This document shows positions 17,471 through 25,746 of a stretch of DNA of 64,000 nucleotides, piece by piece; position 1 is the first letter of the stretch; every line of letters starts with the position of its first letter. The position numbers and the translations under genes are program-made. The notes below the pieces were generated by a model, which was not told where the DNA came from, searched no databases, and worked only from the letters and a program-made list of their open reading frames with translations. Source of the stretch: CAZLQF01 sp964561545 (lineage in GTDB: Bacteria > Bacteroidota > Bacteroidia > CAILMK01 > CAYYUA01); NCBI GenBank assembly GCA_964561545.1, contig CAZLQF010000004.1, positions 1 to 64,000 on the forward strand, read 5' to 3'.

Positions 17471-18946
17471 ATGGCCGAGAAAATCACCCCCAAGGAAGAA
17501 AACTATTCACAGTGGTATAATGACATCATCAAGGCAGCTGGGCTGGCTGAGCATTCCTCGGTAAAAGGTTGCATGGTGATCAAACCTTATGGATTTGCTA
17601 TTTGGGAAAAAATGCAGGCAGAATTGGACCGAAGGTTTAAGGAAACCGGCCATCAGAATGCTTATTTTCCCTTATTTGTACCCAAAACTTTTTTAAATCG
17701 CGAAGCTGAGCACGTTGAGGGCTTTGCCAAAGAAGCCGCTGTTGTTACCCATTACAGGCTCAAGCAAAATGAAGAAGGCAATGAGGTTGTAGTTGATCCG
17801 GATGCCAAACTGGACGAGGAACTAATTGTAAGGCCAACATCTGAAACCATCATCTGGAATTCTTATAAAAACTGGATCCAATCTTACCGGGATTTGCCCC
17901 TACTTATCAATCAATGGTCCAATGTTGTTAGGTGGGAAATGCGTACGCGCTTATTCCTAAGAACAGCCGAATTTTTATGGCAGGAAGGCCATACAGCTCA
18001 TGCTACCAAAGAAGAAGCCATAGAGGAAGCAAGGCGGATGTTGGAAGTTTACCGCTCATTTGCTGAGGATTTTATGGCCATGCCGGTACAAACTGGTATC
18101 AAAAGTGAAAGTGAGAAATTTGCCGGAGCAGTGGAAACGTATTGCATTGAGGCAATGATGCAAGATGGCAAGGCACTTCAATCCGGAACTTCCCACTTTT
18201 TAGGGCAGAATTTTGCCAAAGCTTTTGATGTAACTTTTGCTAATAAGAAAGGAACGGAAGAATACGTATGGGCTACTTCATGGGGCGTTTCTACCCGTCT
18301 GATTGGAGGGTTGATTATGGCTCATTCAGACAATCAGGGCTTGGTCTTGCCTCCAAAAATCGCCCCGCTGCAAGTTGTGATCGTTCCCATTTACAAAAAT
18401 GAGGCTCAATTAAATGAGCTTAGTGAAAAAGGACAAAAGATCAAGGAGGCCTTAACTGCAAGCGGGTTTAGCGTAAAGCTGGATGATGACGATAATAAAA
18501 AACCTGGATGGAAATTCTCTGAATATGAAATAAAAGGCGTCCCGCTAAGGCTTGTCATTGGCCCCAAAGATCTCGAAAATGGTACCGTTGAAATTGCTCG
18601 CAGGGATACCAAGGAAAAATTCTCGATAAACCTTGATGATGTCGAGCAGTATGTGCCCCAATTGCTTGATGAAATTCAAAAAGGGATTTATAACCATGCA
18701 AATGATTTTGTGAAGGCCAACACTTATTACGCGGATGATTTTGATACATTTAAAGAAATCATGGAAGAAAAAGGCGGTTATGTTTACGCCCATTGGGATG
18801 GCACAGAAGAAACCGAGACCGAAATTAAGGACGAAACCAAAGCTACCATCCGCTTCATTCCCTTTGATGCGCCAGAAGAAGAAGGTAAATGTATTTATTC
18901 GGGCAAGCCATCTAAACGAAGAGTGGCCTTTGCCAGGGCCTACTAA
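17471..18946 (+). CDS. proS: Prolyl-tRNA synthetase, eukaryote/archaeal-like form
   Basis: A 491-residue class II synthetase that charges tRNA-Pro. It lacks the ~180-residue INS editing domain of the E. coli-type enzyme and matches the short form found in many Bacteroidota. Motif 1 lies around residues 35-60 (GFAIWEKMQAELDRRFKETG), motif 2 around RWEMRTRLFLRTAEFLWQEG near residue 155, and motif 3 around STRLIGGLIMAHSD near residue 275. An anticodon-binding domain follows (APLQVVIVPIY), and then a C-terminal zinc-like extension ending RRVAFARAY. It is divergent from the lipoprotein/porin operon, with 95 bp between. Confidence 0.95.
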   Translation: MAEKITPKEENYSQWYNDIIKAAGLAEHSSVKGCMVIKPYGFAIWEKMQAELDRRFKETGHQNAYFPLFVPKTFLNREAEHVEGFAKEAAVVTHYRLKQNEEGNEVVVDPDAKLDEELIVRPTSETIIWNSYKNWIQSYRDLPLLINQWSNVVRWEMRTRLFLRTAEFLWQEGHTAHATKEEAIEEARRMLEVYRSFAEDFMAMPVQTGIKSESEKFAGAVETYCIEAMMQDGKALQSGTSHFLGQNFAKAFDVTFANKKGTEEYVWATSWGVSTRLIGGLIMAHSDNQGLVLPPKIAPLQVVIVPIYKNEAQLNELSEKGQKIKEALTASGFSVKLDDDDNKKPGWKFSEYEIKGVPLRLVIGPKDLENGTVEIARRDTKEKFSINLDDVEQYVPQLLDEIQKGIYNHANDFVKANTYYADDFDTFKEIMEEKGGYVYAHWDGTEETETEIKDETKATIRFIPFDAPEEEGKCIYSGKPSKRRVAFARAY

Positions 18947-19034
18947 GAAAAAGCTTCTTGCATTCGGTCAGTAAGCAATAGCAACGCTTTACTCCAAAAA
19001 CTTACCCAATGGTTGAGCCAATTGGTCACTTAGT

Positions 19035-19571
19035 TTAATAAGAAGCGGGTTCTTTTTGCCTGACAAGGGTTAGAAAAGAATAATTGTGCGAGTGTCGATC
19101 ATCCTTTGAGAACATTTCTTCTTCCACGGTAGACCACTCATCAGGATTTAATTCAGGAAAAAAAGCATCGCCATTAAAAGTATCATGAACAATGGTTAAG
19201 TATATTTTTTGAATGTAAGGCAGGGCCATTTTATAAATTTCTTCTCCACCAAAAATGAACGGCTCCTCGTCATTGCTACCTTTTACGTAATTTAGGGCTT
19301 TATCAAGGCTATTAAGTACCACCACGTTTTCATATTCACTGGTATAATTCATCTTTCTGGTAATGACCACATTGGTCCGCTTGGGTAGAGGTTGACCGCC
19401 CAAGGACTCAAATGTTCTCCTTCCCATGATGATATGGTGTCCTTGGGTCAGGTCTTTAACCCGTTTAAAATCTTTGGGAAGGCGCCAAGGGGGCAAACCC
19501 CCATCCTTACCGATTACATTGTTTTGAGACATGGCTACAACGGTGGACAAAGTCTGAGCGGGAGCCGTCAT
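19035..19571 (-). CDS. folA: Dihydrofolate reductase
   Basis: A 178-residue enzyme reducing dihydrofolate to tetrahydrofolate with NADPH. Visible features are STVVAMSQNNVIGKDGGLPP, then WRLPKDFKR with the catalytic Asp, HIIMGRRTFESLG (NADPH loop), and PFIFGGEEIYKMAL, the conserved Gly-Gly turn. The active-site loop reads G-L-P-P-W rather than the usual G-L-P-W, one extra Pro. It lies 148 bp after thyA in the same direction; the pair supplies thymidylate and regenerates tetrahydrofolate, a common arrangement. Confidence 0.93.
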   Translation of the reverse strand: MTAPAQTLSTVVAMSQNNVIGKDGGLPPWRLPKDFKRVKDLTQGHHIIMGRRTFESLGGQPLPKRTNVVITRKMNYTSEYENVVVLNSLDKALNYVKGSNDEEPFIFGGEEIYKMALPYIQKIYLTIVHDTFNGDAFFPELNPDEWSTVEEEMFSKDDRHSHNYSFLTLVRQKEPASY

Positions 19572-19719
19572 GTTACTTGATTACATTTTCTTTAAGTTGA
19601 CACAAAGAAAATAGAATTATTGCATCAGTGAAAGCAGAAACAGGGTTAAGTTGATCGAGCATAATAGCCATCAATTACTGATGAATTCTGGCTTACAATT
19701 TTTCCTAAGCTATTAAAAA

Positions 19720-20514
19720 TTAAACAGCCACAGGTGCTTTTATAGGTGGATAAGGATCATAACCTTCCAGCTTGAAGTCTTCAAATTCAAAATCATCGAT
19801 TTTTTGCTTGGCTGGATTCAAACGAAGTGTGGGCAACGGCTGGGGCGTCCTTTCCAATTGAGTTTTTACTTGCTCCAAGTGGTTGATGTAAATGTGGGCA
19901 TCACCAAAGGTATGCACAAATTCACCTGCCTCTAAGTTACAAACCTGGGCCATCATCATGGTCAATAAAGCATAAGATGCAATATTGAAGGGCACTCCTA
20001 TAAACAGATCCGCACTACGCTGATAAAGCTGGCAAGAAAGCTTACCATTGGCAACGTAAAATTGAAATAAGCAATGACAAGGTGTTAAGGCCATTTCATC
20101 CAACTGGGCTACGTTCCAAGCATTGACCAGAATTCTTCTGGAATGAGGCTTGTTGTTGATGGTATCAATGGCCGCTTGTATTTGATCAATAGTACCTCCA
20201 TCATAATTTGGCCAGGAGCGCCATTGTTTACCATAGATAGGACCAAGCTCTCCCTTTTCATCCGCCCATGGGTCCCAAATTTTTACATTGTTATCTTGTA
20301 AATACGCAACATTGGTATCACCCCTTAAGAACCATAAAAGCTCGTGAGCCATAGCTTTAAAGGGCATTTTCTTGGTGGTGATCAAGGGATAGCCCTGTGA
20401 TAAATCGAAACGCATCTGATGACCGAATATGCTGTAGGTTCCGGTACCAGTTCGGTCACTTTTTTCATTGCCATGTTCTAAAACATGTTTTAGAAGATTT
20501 AAATAGGCCTGCAT
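19720..20514 (-). CDS. thyA: Thymidylate synthase
   Basis: A 264-residue enzyme of the usual ThyA length, methylating dUMP to dTMP with methylene-tetrahydrofolate. Signatures are SDRTGTGTYSIFGHQMRFDL, the catalytic Cys in LTPCHCLFQFYV, the dUMP-binding LYQRSADLFIGVPFNIASYA, and FGDAHIYINH. The C-terminal PPIKAPVAV matches the conserved end that closes the active site. A TATTTTTG -7 lies 17 nt upstream. It is followed by folA on the same strand. Confidence 0.97.
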   Translation of the reverse strand: MQAYLNLLKHVLEHGNEKSDRTGTGTYSIFGHQMRFDLSQGYPLITTKKMPFKAMAHELLWFLRGDTNVAYLQDNNVKIWDPWADEKGELGPIYGKQWRSWPNYDGGTIDQIQAAIDTINNKPHSRRILVNAWNVAQLDEMALTPCHCLFQFYVANGKLSCQLYQRSADLFIGVPFNIASYALLTMMMAQVCNLEAGEFVHTFGDAHIYINHLEQVKTQLERTPQPLPTLRLNPAKQKIDDFEFEDFKLEGYDPYPPIKAPVAV

Positions 20515-20530
20515 CGATCCAAGTTTTTTA

Positions 20531-20538
20531 CAAAAATA
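20531..20538 (-). promoter_or_regulatory. -7 element of thyA
   Basis: Minus-strand TATTTTTG, ending 16 nt before the ATG, giving a leader of about 10 nt. No clear -33 TTG. Confidence 0.4.
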
Positions 20539-20826
20539 AGGATATGCAATGAATAAAGGTGGGCGAAATTGTCAATTTAGCTTTGCCTTTGTTGAGCTTT
20601 TAGCAGATTTGATCTTAGGCTTGTTTTGGAACTTTGACCAAGGTCAAGATAACTTGTTCATAATTTTTACCTAAGCTCATAGCCTTTAGGCTAAAATTAA
20701 ATATCCGAAGGAAAGCAAGGTCCGATTTATCAAATTTAATTTGCTTTCCATTTGTTTAGGGGATGACTGTTCTATCAATTATTTTTGAAAAAGTCCTGAA
20801 CGGTTAAGATATCTCATTTAAAGGAT

Positions 20827-20834
20827 TATTTTTG
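20827..20834 (+). promoter_or_regulatory. -7 element of the E2 gene
   Basis: TATTTTTG 50 bp before the ATG at 20884. A second copy of the same motif lies at 20780-20787, so the active one is not decided. Confidence 0.35.
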
Positions 20835-20883
20835 CCATCAGTTCTAAAGCGTTAATTCTTTTGAATTCTAAAAATTACACCCT

Positions 20884-22176
20884 ATGGCTGAAGTGATTAC
20901 CATGCCAAAGTTGAGTGATACCATGGAAGAAGGGACCATTGTAGAATGGCACAAACAAGTGGGCGATCAAATTGAACAAGGCGATGTTTTAGCAGAGGTG
21001 GAGACTGACAAGGCCACCATGGAGCTGGAAAGTTTCCATGATGGCACCATATTATATATCGACATTGATGCTGGAAAAGCTGTAAAAGTCAATGATCCAA
21101 TAGCTGTTGTTGGTGATGAAGGAGAAGATTATCAGCAGGTGTTTAAACAAGCCCAAAGTGGCGAAAGCGAGGAAAAGGAGGAAACACCTCAAAAAGCACC
21201 CGAAGCAGAACCTGAGAAGCAAAAGCAGACAACAAAACAAGGCACTGATCAGGATTCTTCCGCTAAATCTGACCAAAGTAAGGTAGCAAACGTACCTGAA
21301 GAATCTAAAACTCAGGATGGAGAGCAACAGCGAATTAAAGCTTCACCATTGGCTAAAAAATTGGCCAGGGAAAAAGGGATTGATCTAACAAAAGTGGAAG
21401 GATCCGGGGATGGAGGAAGAATTGTGAAAAGGGACATAGAAGCTGCTGAAGTACAAGAGCCCGAACCGGTAGCCACTATGCCAACGGTTGGAGATGAAGA
21501 TTATGAGGATCAGCCTGTCGGCCAGATGCGTAAAACCATTGCTAAGCGCCTAAGTGAAAGCAAATTTACAGCTCCCCATTTCTACCTGACCATGGAAATT
21601 AACATGGATGAGGCCATTAGAGCAAGGAAAAGAATTAATGAAACCCTTGAAGATAAGATATCCTTCAATGACCTTATATTAAAAGCATCAGCTGTAGCAC
21701 TTAAAAAACATCCTCAAGTGAATGCCTCCTGGCTGGGGGATAAAATCCGTTTTTACAAACACATTAACATTGGTGTAGCGGTTGCGGTAGATGAAGGTCT
21801 GGTAGTGCCAGTTCTTCGTTTTGCAGATCAGAAAGGGATAGAGACCATTTCGAGGGAAGTTAAGGAATATGCTCAAAAAGCTCAGGATAAAAAACTTCAA
21901 CCTGAAGATTATCAAGGTAATACTTTTTCTGTATCAAATCTGGGTATGTTTGGCATAGAAGAATTTACGGCAATTATTAATCCTCCTGATTCTGCAATCC
22001 TTGCCATTGGAGGAATTAAACAAATTCCAGTAATAGATAACGGCGAATTAAAGGAGCAAAATGTTATGAAAGTAACAATGTCCTGTGATCACCGTGTGGT
22101 TGATGGTGTAACAGGTTCCCGCTTTCTGCAAACGTTTAAAGCTTTCATGGAAGACCCGGTAAGAATGATTATTTAA
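20884..22176 (+). CDS. pdhC: Pyruvate dehydrogenase E2, dihydrolipoyl acetyltransferase
   Basis: A 430-residue protein with one N-terminal lipoyl domain (VETDKATMELESF, lipoyl-Lys about residue 43). An acidic Gln/Glu-rich linker spans about 85-145, a peripheral subunit-binding domain about 148-185 (SPLAKKLAREKGIDLTKVEG), and the catalytic domain runs to the end, with SCDHRVVDGVTGSRFL carrying the catalytic His and Asp. This is the core of the pyruvate (possibly another 2-oxo acid) dehydrogenase complex. E1 and E3 genes are not adjacent. The start MAEVITMPKLSDTMEEG is the usual pyruvate-type E2 start, which favours PDH over 2-oxoglutarate or branched-chain complexes. Confidence 0.9.
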   Translation: MAEVITMPKLSDTMEEGTIVEWHKQVGDQIEQGDVLAEVETDKATMELESFHDGTILYIDIDAGKAVKVNDPIAVVGDEGEDYQQVFKQAQSGESEEKEETPQKAPEAEPEKQKQTTKQGTDQDSSAKSDQSKVANVPEESKTQDGEQQRIKASPLAKKLAREKGIDLTKVEGSGDGGRIVKRDIEAAEVQEPEPVATMPTVGDEDYEDQPVGQMRKTIAKRLSESKFTAPHFYLTMEINMDEAIRARKRINETLEDKISFNDLILKASAVALKKHPQVNASWLGDKIRFYKHINIGVAVAVDEGLVVPVLRFADQKGIETISREVKEYAQKAQDKKLQPEDYQGNTFSVSNLGMFGIEEFTAIINPPDSAILAIGGIKQIPVIDNGELKEQNVMKVTMSCDHRVVDGVTGSRFLQTFKAFMEDPVRMII

Positions 22177-22229
22177 GCCAAAAATTTTTTTCAAACCGTC
22201 AACGTTTTTAGATTTGTACTGTTATATAA

Positions 22230-22260
22230 TTGACAAGGTTTAGCACGGTCTATACCTTTG
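22230..22260 (+). promoter_or_regulatory. Promoter of rho (TTG-N20-TACCTTTG)
   Basis: A -33 TTG at 22230-22232 and a -7 TACCTTTG at 22253-22260 are separated by 20 bp, a good Bacteroidota promoter. The expected transcript starts near 22267, giving rho a leader of about 125 nt, long enough for autoregulation. Confidence 0.6.
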
Positions 22261-22391
22261 GCCCCCTAAGGTAGTTTTCAAAAGCACTGATAAATACGAA
22301 CCTTAATTAGATACTAAATACAATCTATTTTAATTCAAATTTTATTTACTTACTTGTCTAACCTGAAACCCAGGAGAATCAAAAATTACTT

Positions 22392-24086
22392 ATGCACAAC
22401 TTCGCGGAATTGAATGACATGACGAAGGCTGACCTCGATAAGGTCGCCCAGGAAATTGGTGTATCTAACTACAATGAGTTGGATAAGGAGGACCTCATCC
22501 AAAGAATCCTGGAATACCAAATTGAGCAGGAAAGTAAAGATCTCACTGAATCAAAGCAGAAGGAGGATTCGGGTAATATAGGAGAAAATGCACCTTCAAA
22601 TGATGCTAAAGAGGAGGATTCAGTACCCCAGCAACCATCTACTGAGGCAAGTGAATCAGGGGAAGAAAAAAGTGCTACGGTCAAAGGGGACTCGGATAGC
22701 AAACAAGATCTGGCATCCTCCAAACAAAAAACAGAACGCCCCAAAAAGAAGCGAAAAAGAATTAAGCGGACTTCTCAAAATAATGATGAGGCACAAGAGG
22801 CTTCCGAACAAGCTCCATCAACCAGTAAAGAAAATCAGCAGGAGGAACAAGGAACCACATCGGTGCCTGAAACACCGGATCAATCTAAGAATGGAAACCC
22901 TGAGGATCAGGTAAAGGTCAATGAAGAAAATGTGAAAAAAGCGCCCGCCAATTTCGATTTTGACGGAACCATCTATAATGAGGGCGTCCTCGAAATGATC
23001 CAGGATGGCTACGGTTTTTTAAGGTCACCGGATTATAATTACATGCCTTCTCCTGACGATATTTATGTATCTCCTTCTCAAATTAAATTATTTGGACTTA
23101 AGACCGGTGATACGGTCATGGGAGCCATCAGGCCTCCTAAAGAAGGTGAAAAATACTTTGCCCTTATAAGGCTGGAATCCATCAATGGAAGACCACCAAA
23201 TGAGGTAAGGGATCGAAGTTCTTTTGAACACCTAACGCCTTTATTTCCGGATCAGAAATTTCAACTTGAAAACAAACCCACGAATTACTCCACCAGGATT
23301 ATGGATTTGTTCTGTCCGATCGGTAAGGGCCAAAGGGGGTTGATCGTTTCGCAGCCAAAAACTGGAAAAACGCTTCTGCTTCAGGAGATTGCCAATGTTG
23401 TGGCTGAAAACCACCCGGAAACGTACATGATCATTCTTCTGATCGATGAACGCCCCGAAGAGGTGACCGATATGGCACGTAATGTCAATGCTGAAGTCAT
23501 CTCCTCTACCTTTGACGAGCCTGCTGAGCGCCATGTAAAAATTTCTAACCTCGTGATGGAAAAAGCACGGAGAATGGTTGAGTGCGGGCACGATGTGATG
23601 ATATTGCTCGATTCAATTACCAGGCTTGCAAGGGCTTTCAATACCGTAGCGCCTGCCTCTGGCAAGGTATTGAGTGGTGGTGTAGATTCCAATGCATTGC
23701 ACAAACCTAAGCGCTTCTTTGGAGCAGCCAGAAACGTGGAAAATGGCGGGTCATTAACCATTCTGTCAACGGCCTTGATCGATACAGGTTCTCGTATGGA
23801 TGAAGTAATTTTCGAAGAATTCAAGGGTACTGGTAATATGGAGCTTCAATTAGACCGTAAGCTTTCCAATAAGCGAATTTATCCAGCCATAGATATTCCG
23901 GCTTCCAGTACAAGGAGAGAGGAATTGTTACTTCCTAATGACGAACTTCAAAGGATGTGGTTGCTTAGAAAATACCTGGTTGACATGACCTCTGAAGAAG
24001 CCATTAACTTCCTGCTTGATCACCTTAGGGAAACCAAGAACAATGATGACTTCATGCTGGCCATCAACAGTAAGGCCAATCGGTGA
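22392..24086 (+). CDS. rho: Transcription termination factor Rho with large disordered insertion
   Basis: A 564-residue RNA-dependent ATPase/helicase. An N-terminal helical domain (LNDMTKADLDKVAQEIGVSN) is followed by a low-complexity insertion of about 130 residues (about 48-185), acidic and Ser/Gln-rich with a basic patch KKKRKRIKRTSQ. Then come the RNA-binding fold (EMIQDGYGFLRS...), Walker A in PKTGKTLLLQ (about 325), Walker B in MILLDSITR and the Q/R-loop region. E. coli Rho is 419 residues, so the extra length is this insertion. Such disordered insertions in Bacteroidota Rho have been linked to condensate formation. The gene has its own promoter and long leader. Confidence 0.97.
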   Translation: MHNFAELNDMTKADLDKVAQEIGVSNYNELDKEDLIQRILEYQIEQESKDLTESKQKEDSGNIGENAPSNDAKEEDSVPQQPSTEASESGEEKSATVKGDSDSKQDLASSKQKTERPKKKRKRIKRTSQNNDEAQEASEQAPSTSKENQQEEQGTTSVPETPDQSKNGNPEDQVKVNEENVKKAPANFDFDGTIYNEGVLEMIQDGYGFLRSPDYNYMPSPDDIYVSPSQIKLFGLKTGDTVMGAIRPPKEGEKYFALIRLESINGRPPNEVRDRSSFEHLTPLFPDQKFQLENKPTNYSTRIMDLFCPIGKGQRGLIVSQPKTGKTLLLQEIANVVAENHPETYMIILLIDERPEEVTDMARNVNAEVISSTFDEPAERHVKISNLVMEKARRMVECGHDVMILLDSITRLARAFNTVAPASGKVLSGGVDSNALHKPKRFFGAARNVENGGSLTILSTALIDTGSRMDEVIFEEFKGTGNMELQLDRKLSNKRIYPAIDIPASSTRREELLLPNDELQRMWLLRKYLVDMTSEEAINFLLDHLRETKNNDDFMLAINSKANR

Positions 24087-24151
24087 GGTTTAATTACGGT
24101 ATCTCTTGATTTACTCCAAATTCAACCTTTAACCCAGCAGAATTTGTATGT

Positions 24152-25036
24152 ATGGGCTATTTGTTGGTCAGCATTCTATGTACAACCCTTATTTTTATTG
24201 TCTTTAGGTTCATTGGCATCTATAAGGTAAACACGTTTCAGGCCATTGTAGCCAATTATTGGGCATGTGTGTTGTTGGGGGTTTTATTTCAATTGCCCCA
24301 AGGTTGGGAGGCTTTTAACCATTTACCCATCTTATTTTTCTTAATTGGATCAGCAATTGGTTGCTTTTTTGTGGCAGTCTTCTTTTTCATGGGTAAAACT
24401 ACCCAAAACTTCGGGGTAAGCCCAGCAACCATTACTGCCAGAATGTCCCTTGTAATTCCAGCTATTTATTCCGTCATCCGTTATGATGAGCCATTAGGCA
24501 TGATCAAAATCTTGGGTATTGTTACTGCTTTGGCTGCTATTGTACTTACGTTATTTGACAGAGGCCAACTAAAGGAGGAAGAACTCGTGGTATCAAATAA
24601 GAAGCTCTATTTACTTCCATTGGGGGCATTTTTAGGAACAGGGCTTGTGGATAGCTTATTCAAAACGGCCCAGGTTAGTTTTTTATCTGCTGAGCTGAAC
24701 CGCCCCTTTCTAATTGGGCTATTTGGTGTTTCGGCAGTAATAGGAAGTGCCGTTATGCTCTTAAAGGTTTGTCTTCAAAATGTACAATGGGAGAAGAAAA
24801 GCATGAAATGGGGACTTTTGTTGGGTACTGTTAATTATTTTGCTATATTTTTTCTGCTGCTGGCGCTAACAAAAAGCAATATTGGTGGTTCAGTACTTTT
24901 TCCGATTAACAGCGTTAGCATTGTAGCCCTTTCCACCCTGGCCTCTTACATCATCTTCAGAGAGCGGCTTAATTTCCTCAATAAAATTGGGTTCGGCCTT
25001 TCAATCCTGGCGATCGTCTTGATATACGTAGCTTAG
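24152..25036 (+). CDS. EamA/DMT-family transporter
   Basis: A 294-residue integral membrane protein with about ten hydrophobic segments arranged as two five-helix halves, the drug/metabolite transporter layout. Helix ends such as FGVSPATITARMSLVIPAIY and FPINSVSIVALSTLASYI, and the terminal IGFGLSILAIVLIYVA, are typical EamA repeats. The substrate cannot be predicted. It starts 65 bp after rho and could be read through from the rho promoter. Confidence 0.8.
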   Translation: MGYLLVSILCTTLIFIVFRFIGIYKVNTFQAIVANYWACVLLGVLFQLPQGWEAFNHLPILFFLIGSAIGCFFVAVFFFMGKTTQNFGVSPATITARMSLVIPAIYSVIRYDEPLGMIKILGIVTALAAIVLTLFDRGQLKEEELVVSNKKLYLLPLGAFLGTGLVDSLFKTAQVSFLSAELNRPFLIGLFGVSAVIGSAVMLLKVCLQNVQWEKKSMKWGLLLGTVNYFAIFFLLLALTKSNIGGSVLFPINSVSIVALSTLASYIIFRERLNFLNKIGFGLSILAIVLIYVA

Positions 25037-25149
25037 CAATCATCAAAGTCAAAAAAGGATTGAACTTGACCTTAGATCAGCGTTGCAATTTTTTGGATAT
25101 TTGATTGGACATTTGGCGCTTTGCGGTGCAATTTAACAGATGCTAACTA

Positions 25150-25746
25150 ATGCAAACCATTCAACAAACAGGGAGTGGTGAATACCGGGAAAAGGGCAGT
25201 AAGTTCCTGGCCTATGCTTACCCGGTTCATTCCGAAGCGCAAATCAAAACAATGATCGATCAATTGTGGAAGGAACATCCTAAGGCAAGGCACGTTTGCT
25301 ATGCTTACCGATTGGGCTTTAAAGGCGAAAAAGTTAAAATGAATGATGATGGGGAACCCTCTAATACTGCAGGAGCCCCTATTTTTAACCACATTGAAGG
25401 TAAAGGCTTGTCATTTATTTTAATTGCAGTAGTGCGATACTTCGGGGGCACCAAGCTTGGAAAAGGGGGCTTGGTGAATGCTTATGGTACTGCAGTAGCT
25501 CATGCCCTTGCGAACCTTCATTTTGTTGAATTGGTTAGGTACAAAAGGGCAGTGATTCAGGTTGATTATGCTTCATTGGGAACTTTCATGGATTGGCTCA
25601 GTAAGCAAAATATCTTGATCACAGAACGCCAATATGGAGATATTTGTAATCTTATCGTGGAAATTCCCCTCGAAAATTGGTTATTTTTGAAAGAGCAACT
25701 AACGCATTTTCGAAATGTTAAGCTTACGGAAAATAAGCACACTTAA
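25150..25746 (+). CDS. yigZ: YigZ/IMPACT-family protein
   Basis: A 198-residue protein with the UPF0029 N-terminal domain: EKGSKFLAYAYPV, HPKARHVCYAYRLG, DDGEPSNTAGAPIFNHI and VVRYFGGTKLGKGGLVNAYG are the family signatures. A C-terminal DUF1949 domain (about 135-198) follows. YigZ and its eukaryotic relative IMPACT are linked to translation and stress responses; the bacterial molecular activity is unsettled. Its last 32 bp overlap the start of the metallopeptidase gene in another frame. Confidence 0.92.
   Translation: MQTIQQTGSGEYREKGSKFLAYAYPVHSEAQIKTMIDQLWKEHPKARHVCYAYRLGFKGEKVKMNDDGEPSNTAGAPIFNHIEGKGLSFILIAVVRYFGGTKLGKGGLVNAYGTAVAHALANLHFVELVRYKRAVIQVDYASLGTFMDWLSKQNILITERQYGDICNLIVEIPLENWLFLKEQLTHFRNVKLTENKHT

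Larger units (their letters stand above)
20515..20883. other. Divergent intergenic region, thyA / E2 gene
   Basis: It holds a -7 for thyA (20531-20538, minus) and TATTTTTG elements on the plus strand at 20780-20787 and 20827-20834 for the E2 gene. No coding sequence was recognised. Confidence 0.5.
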
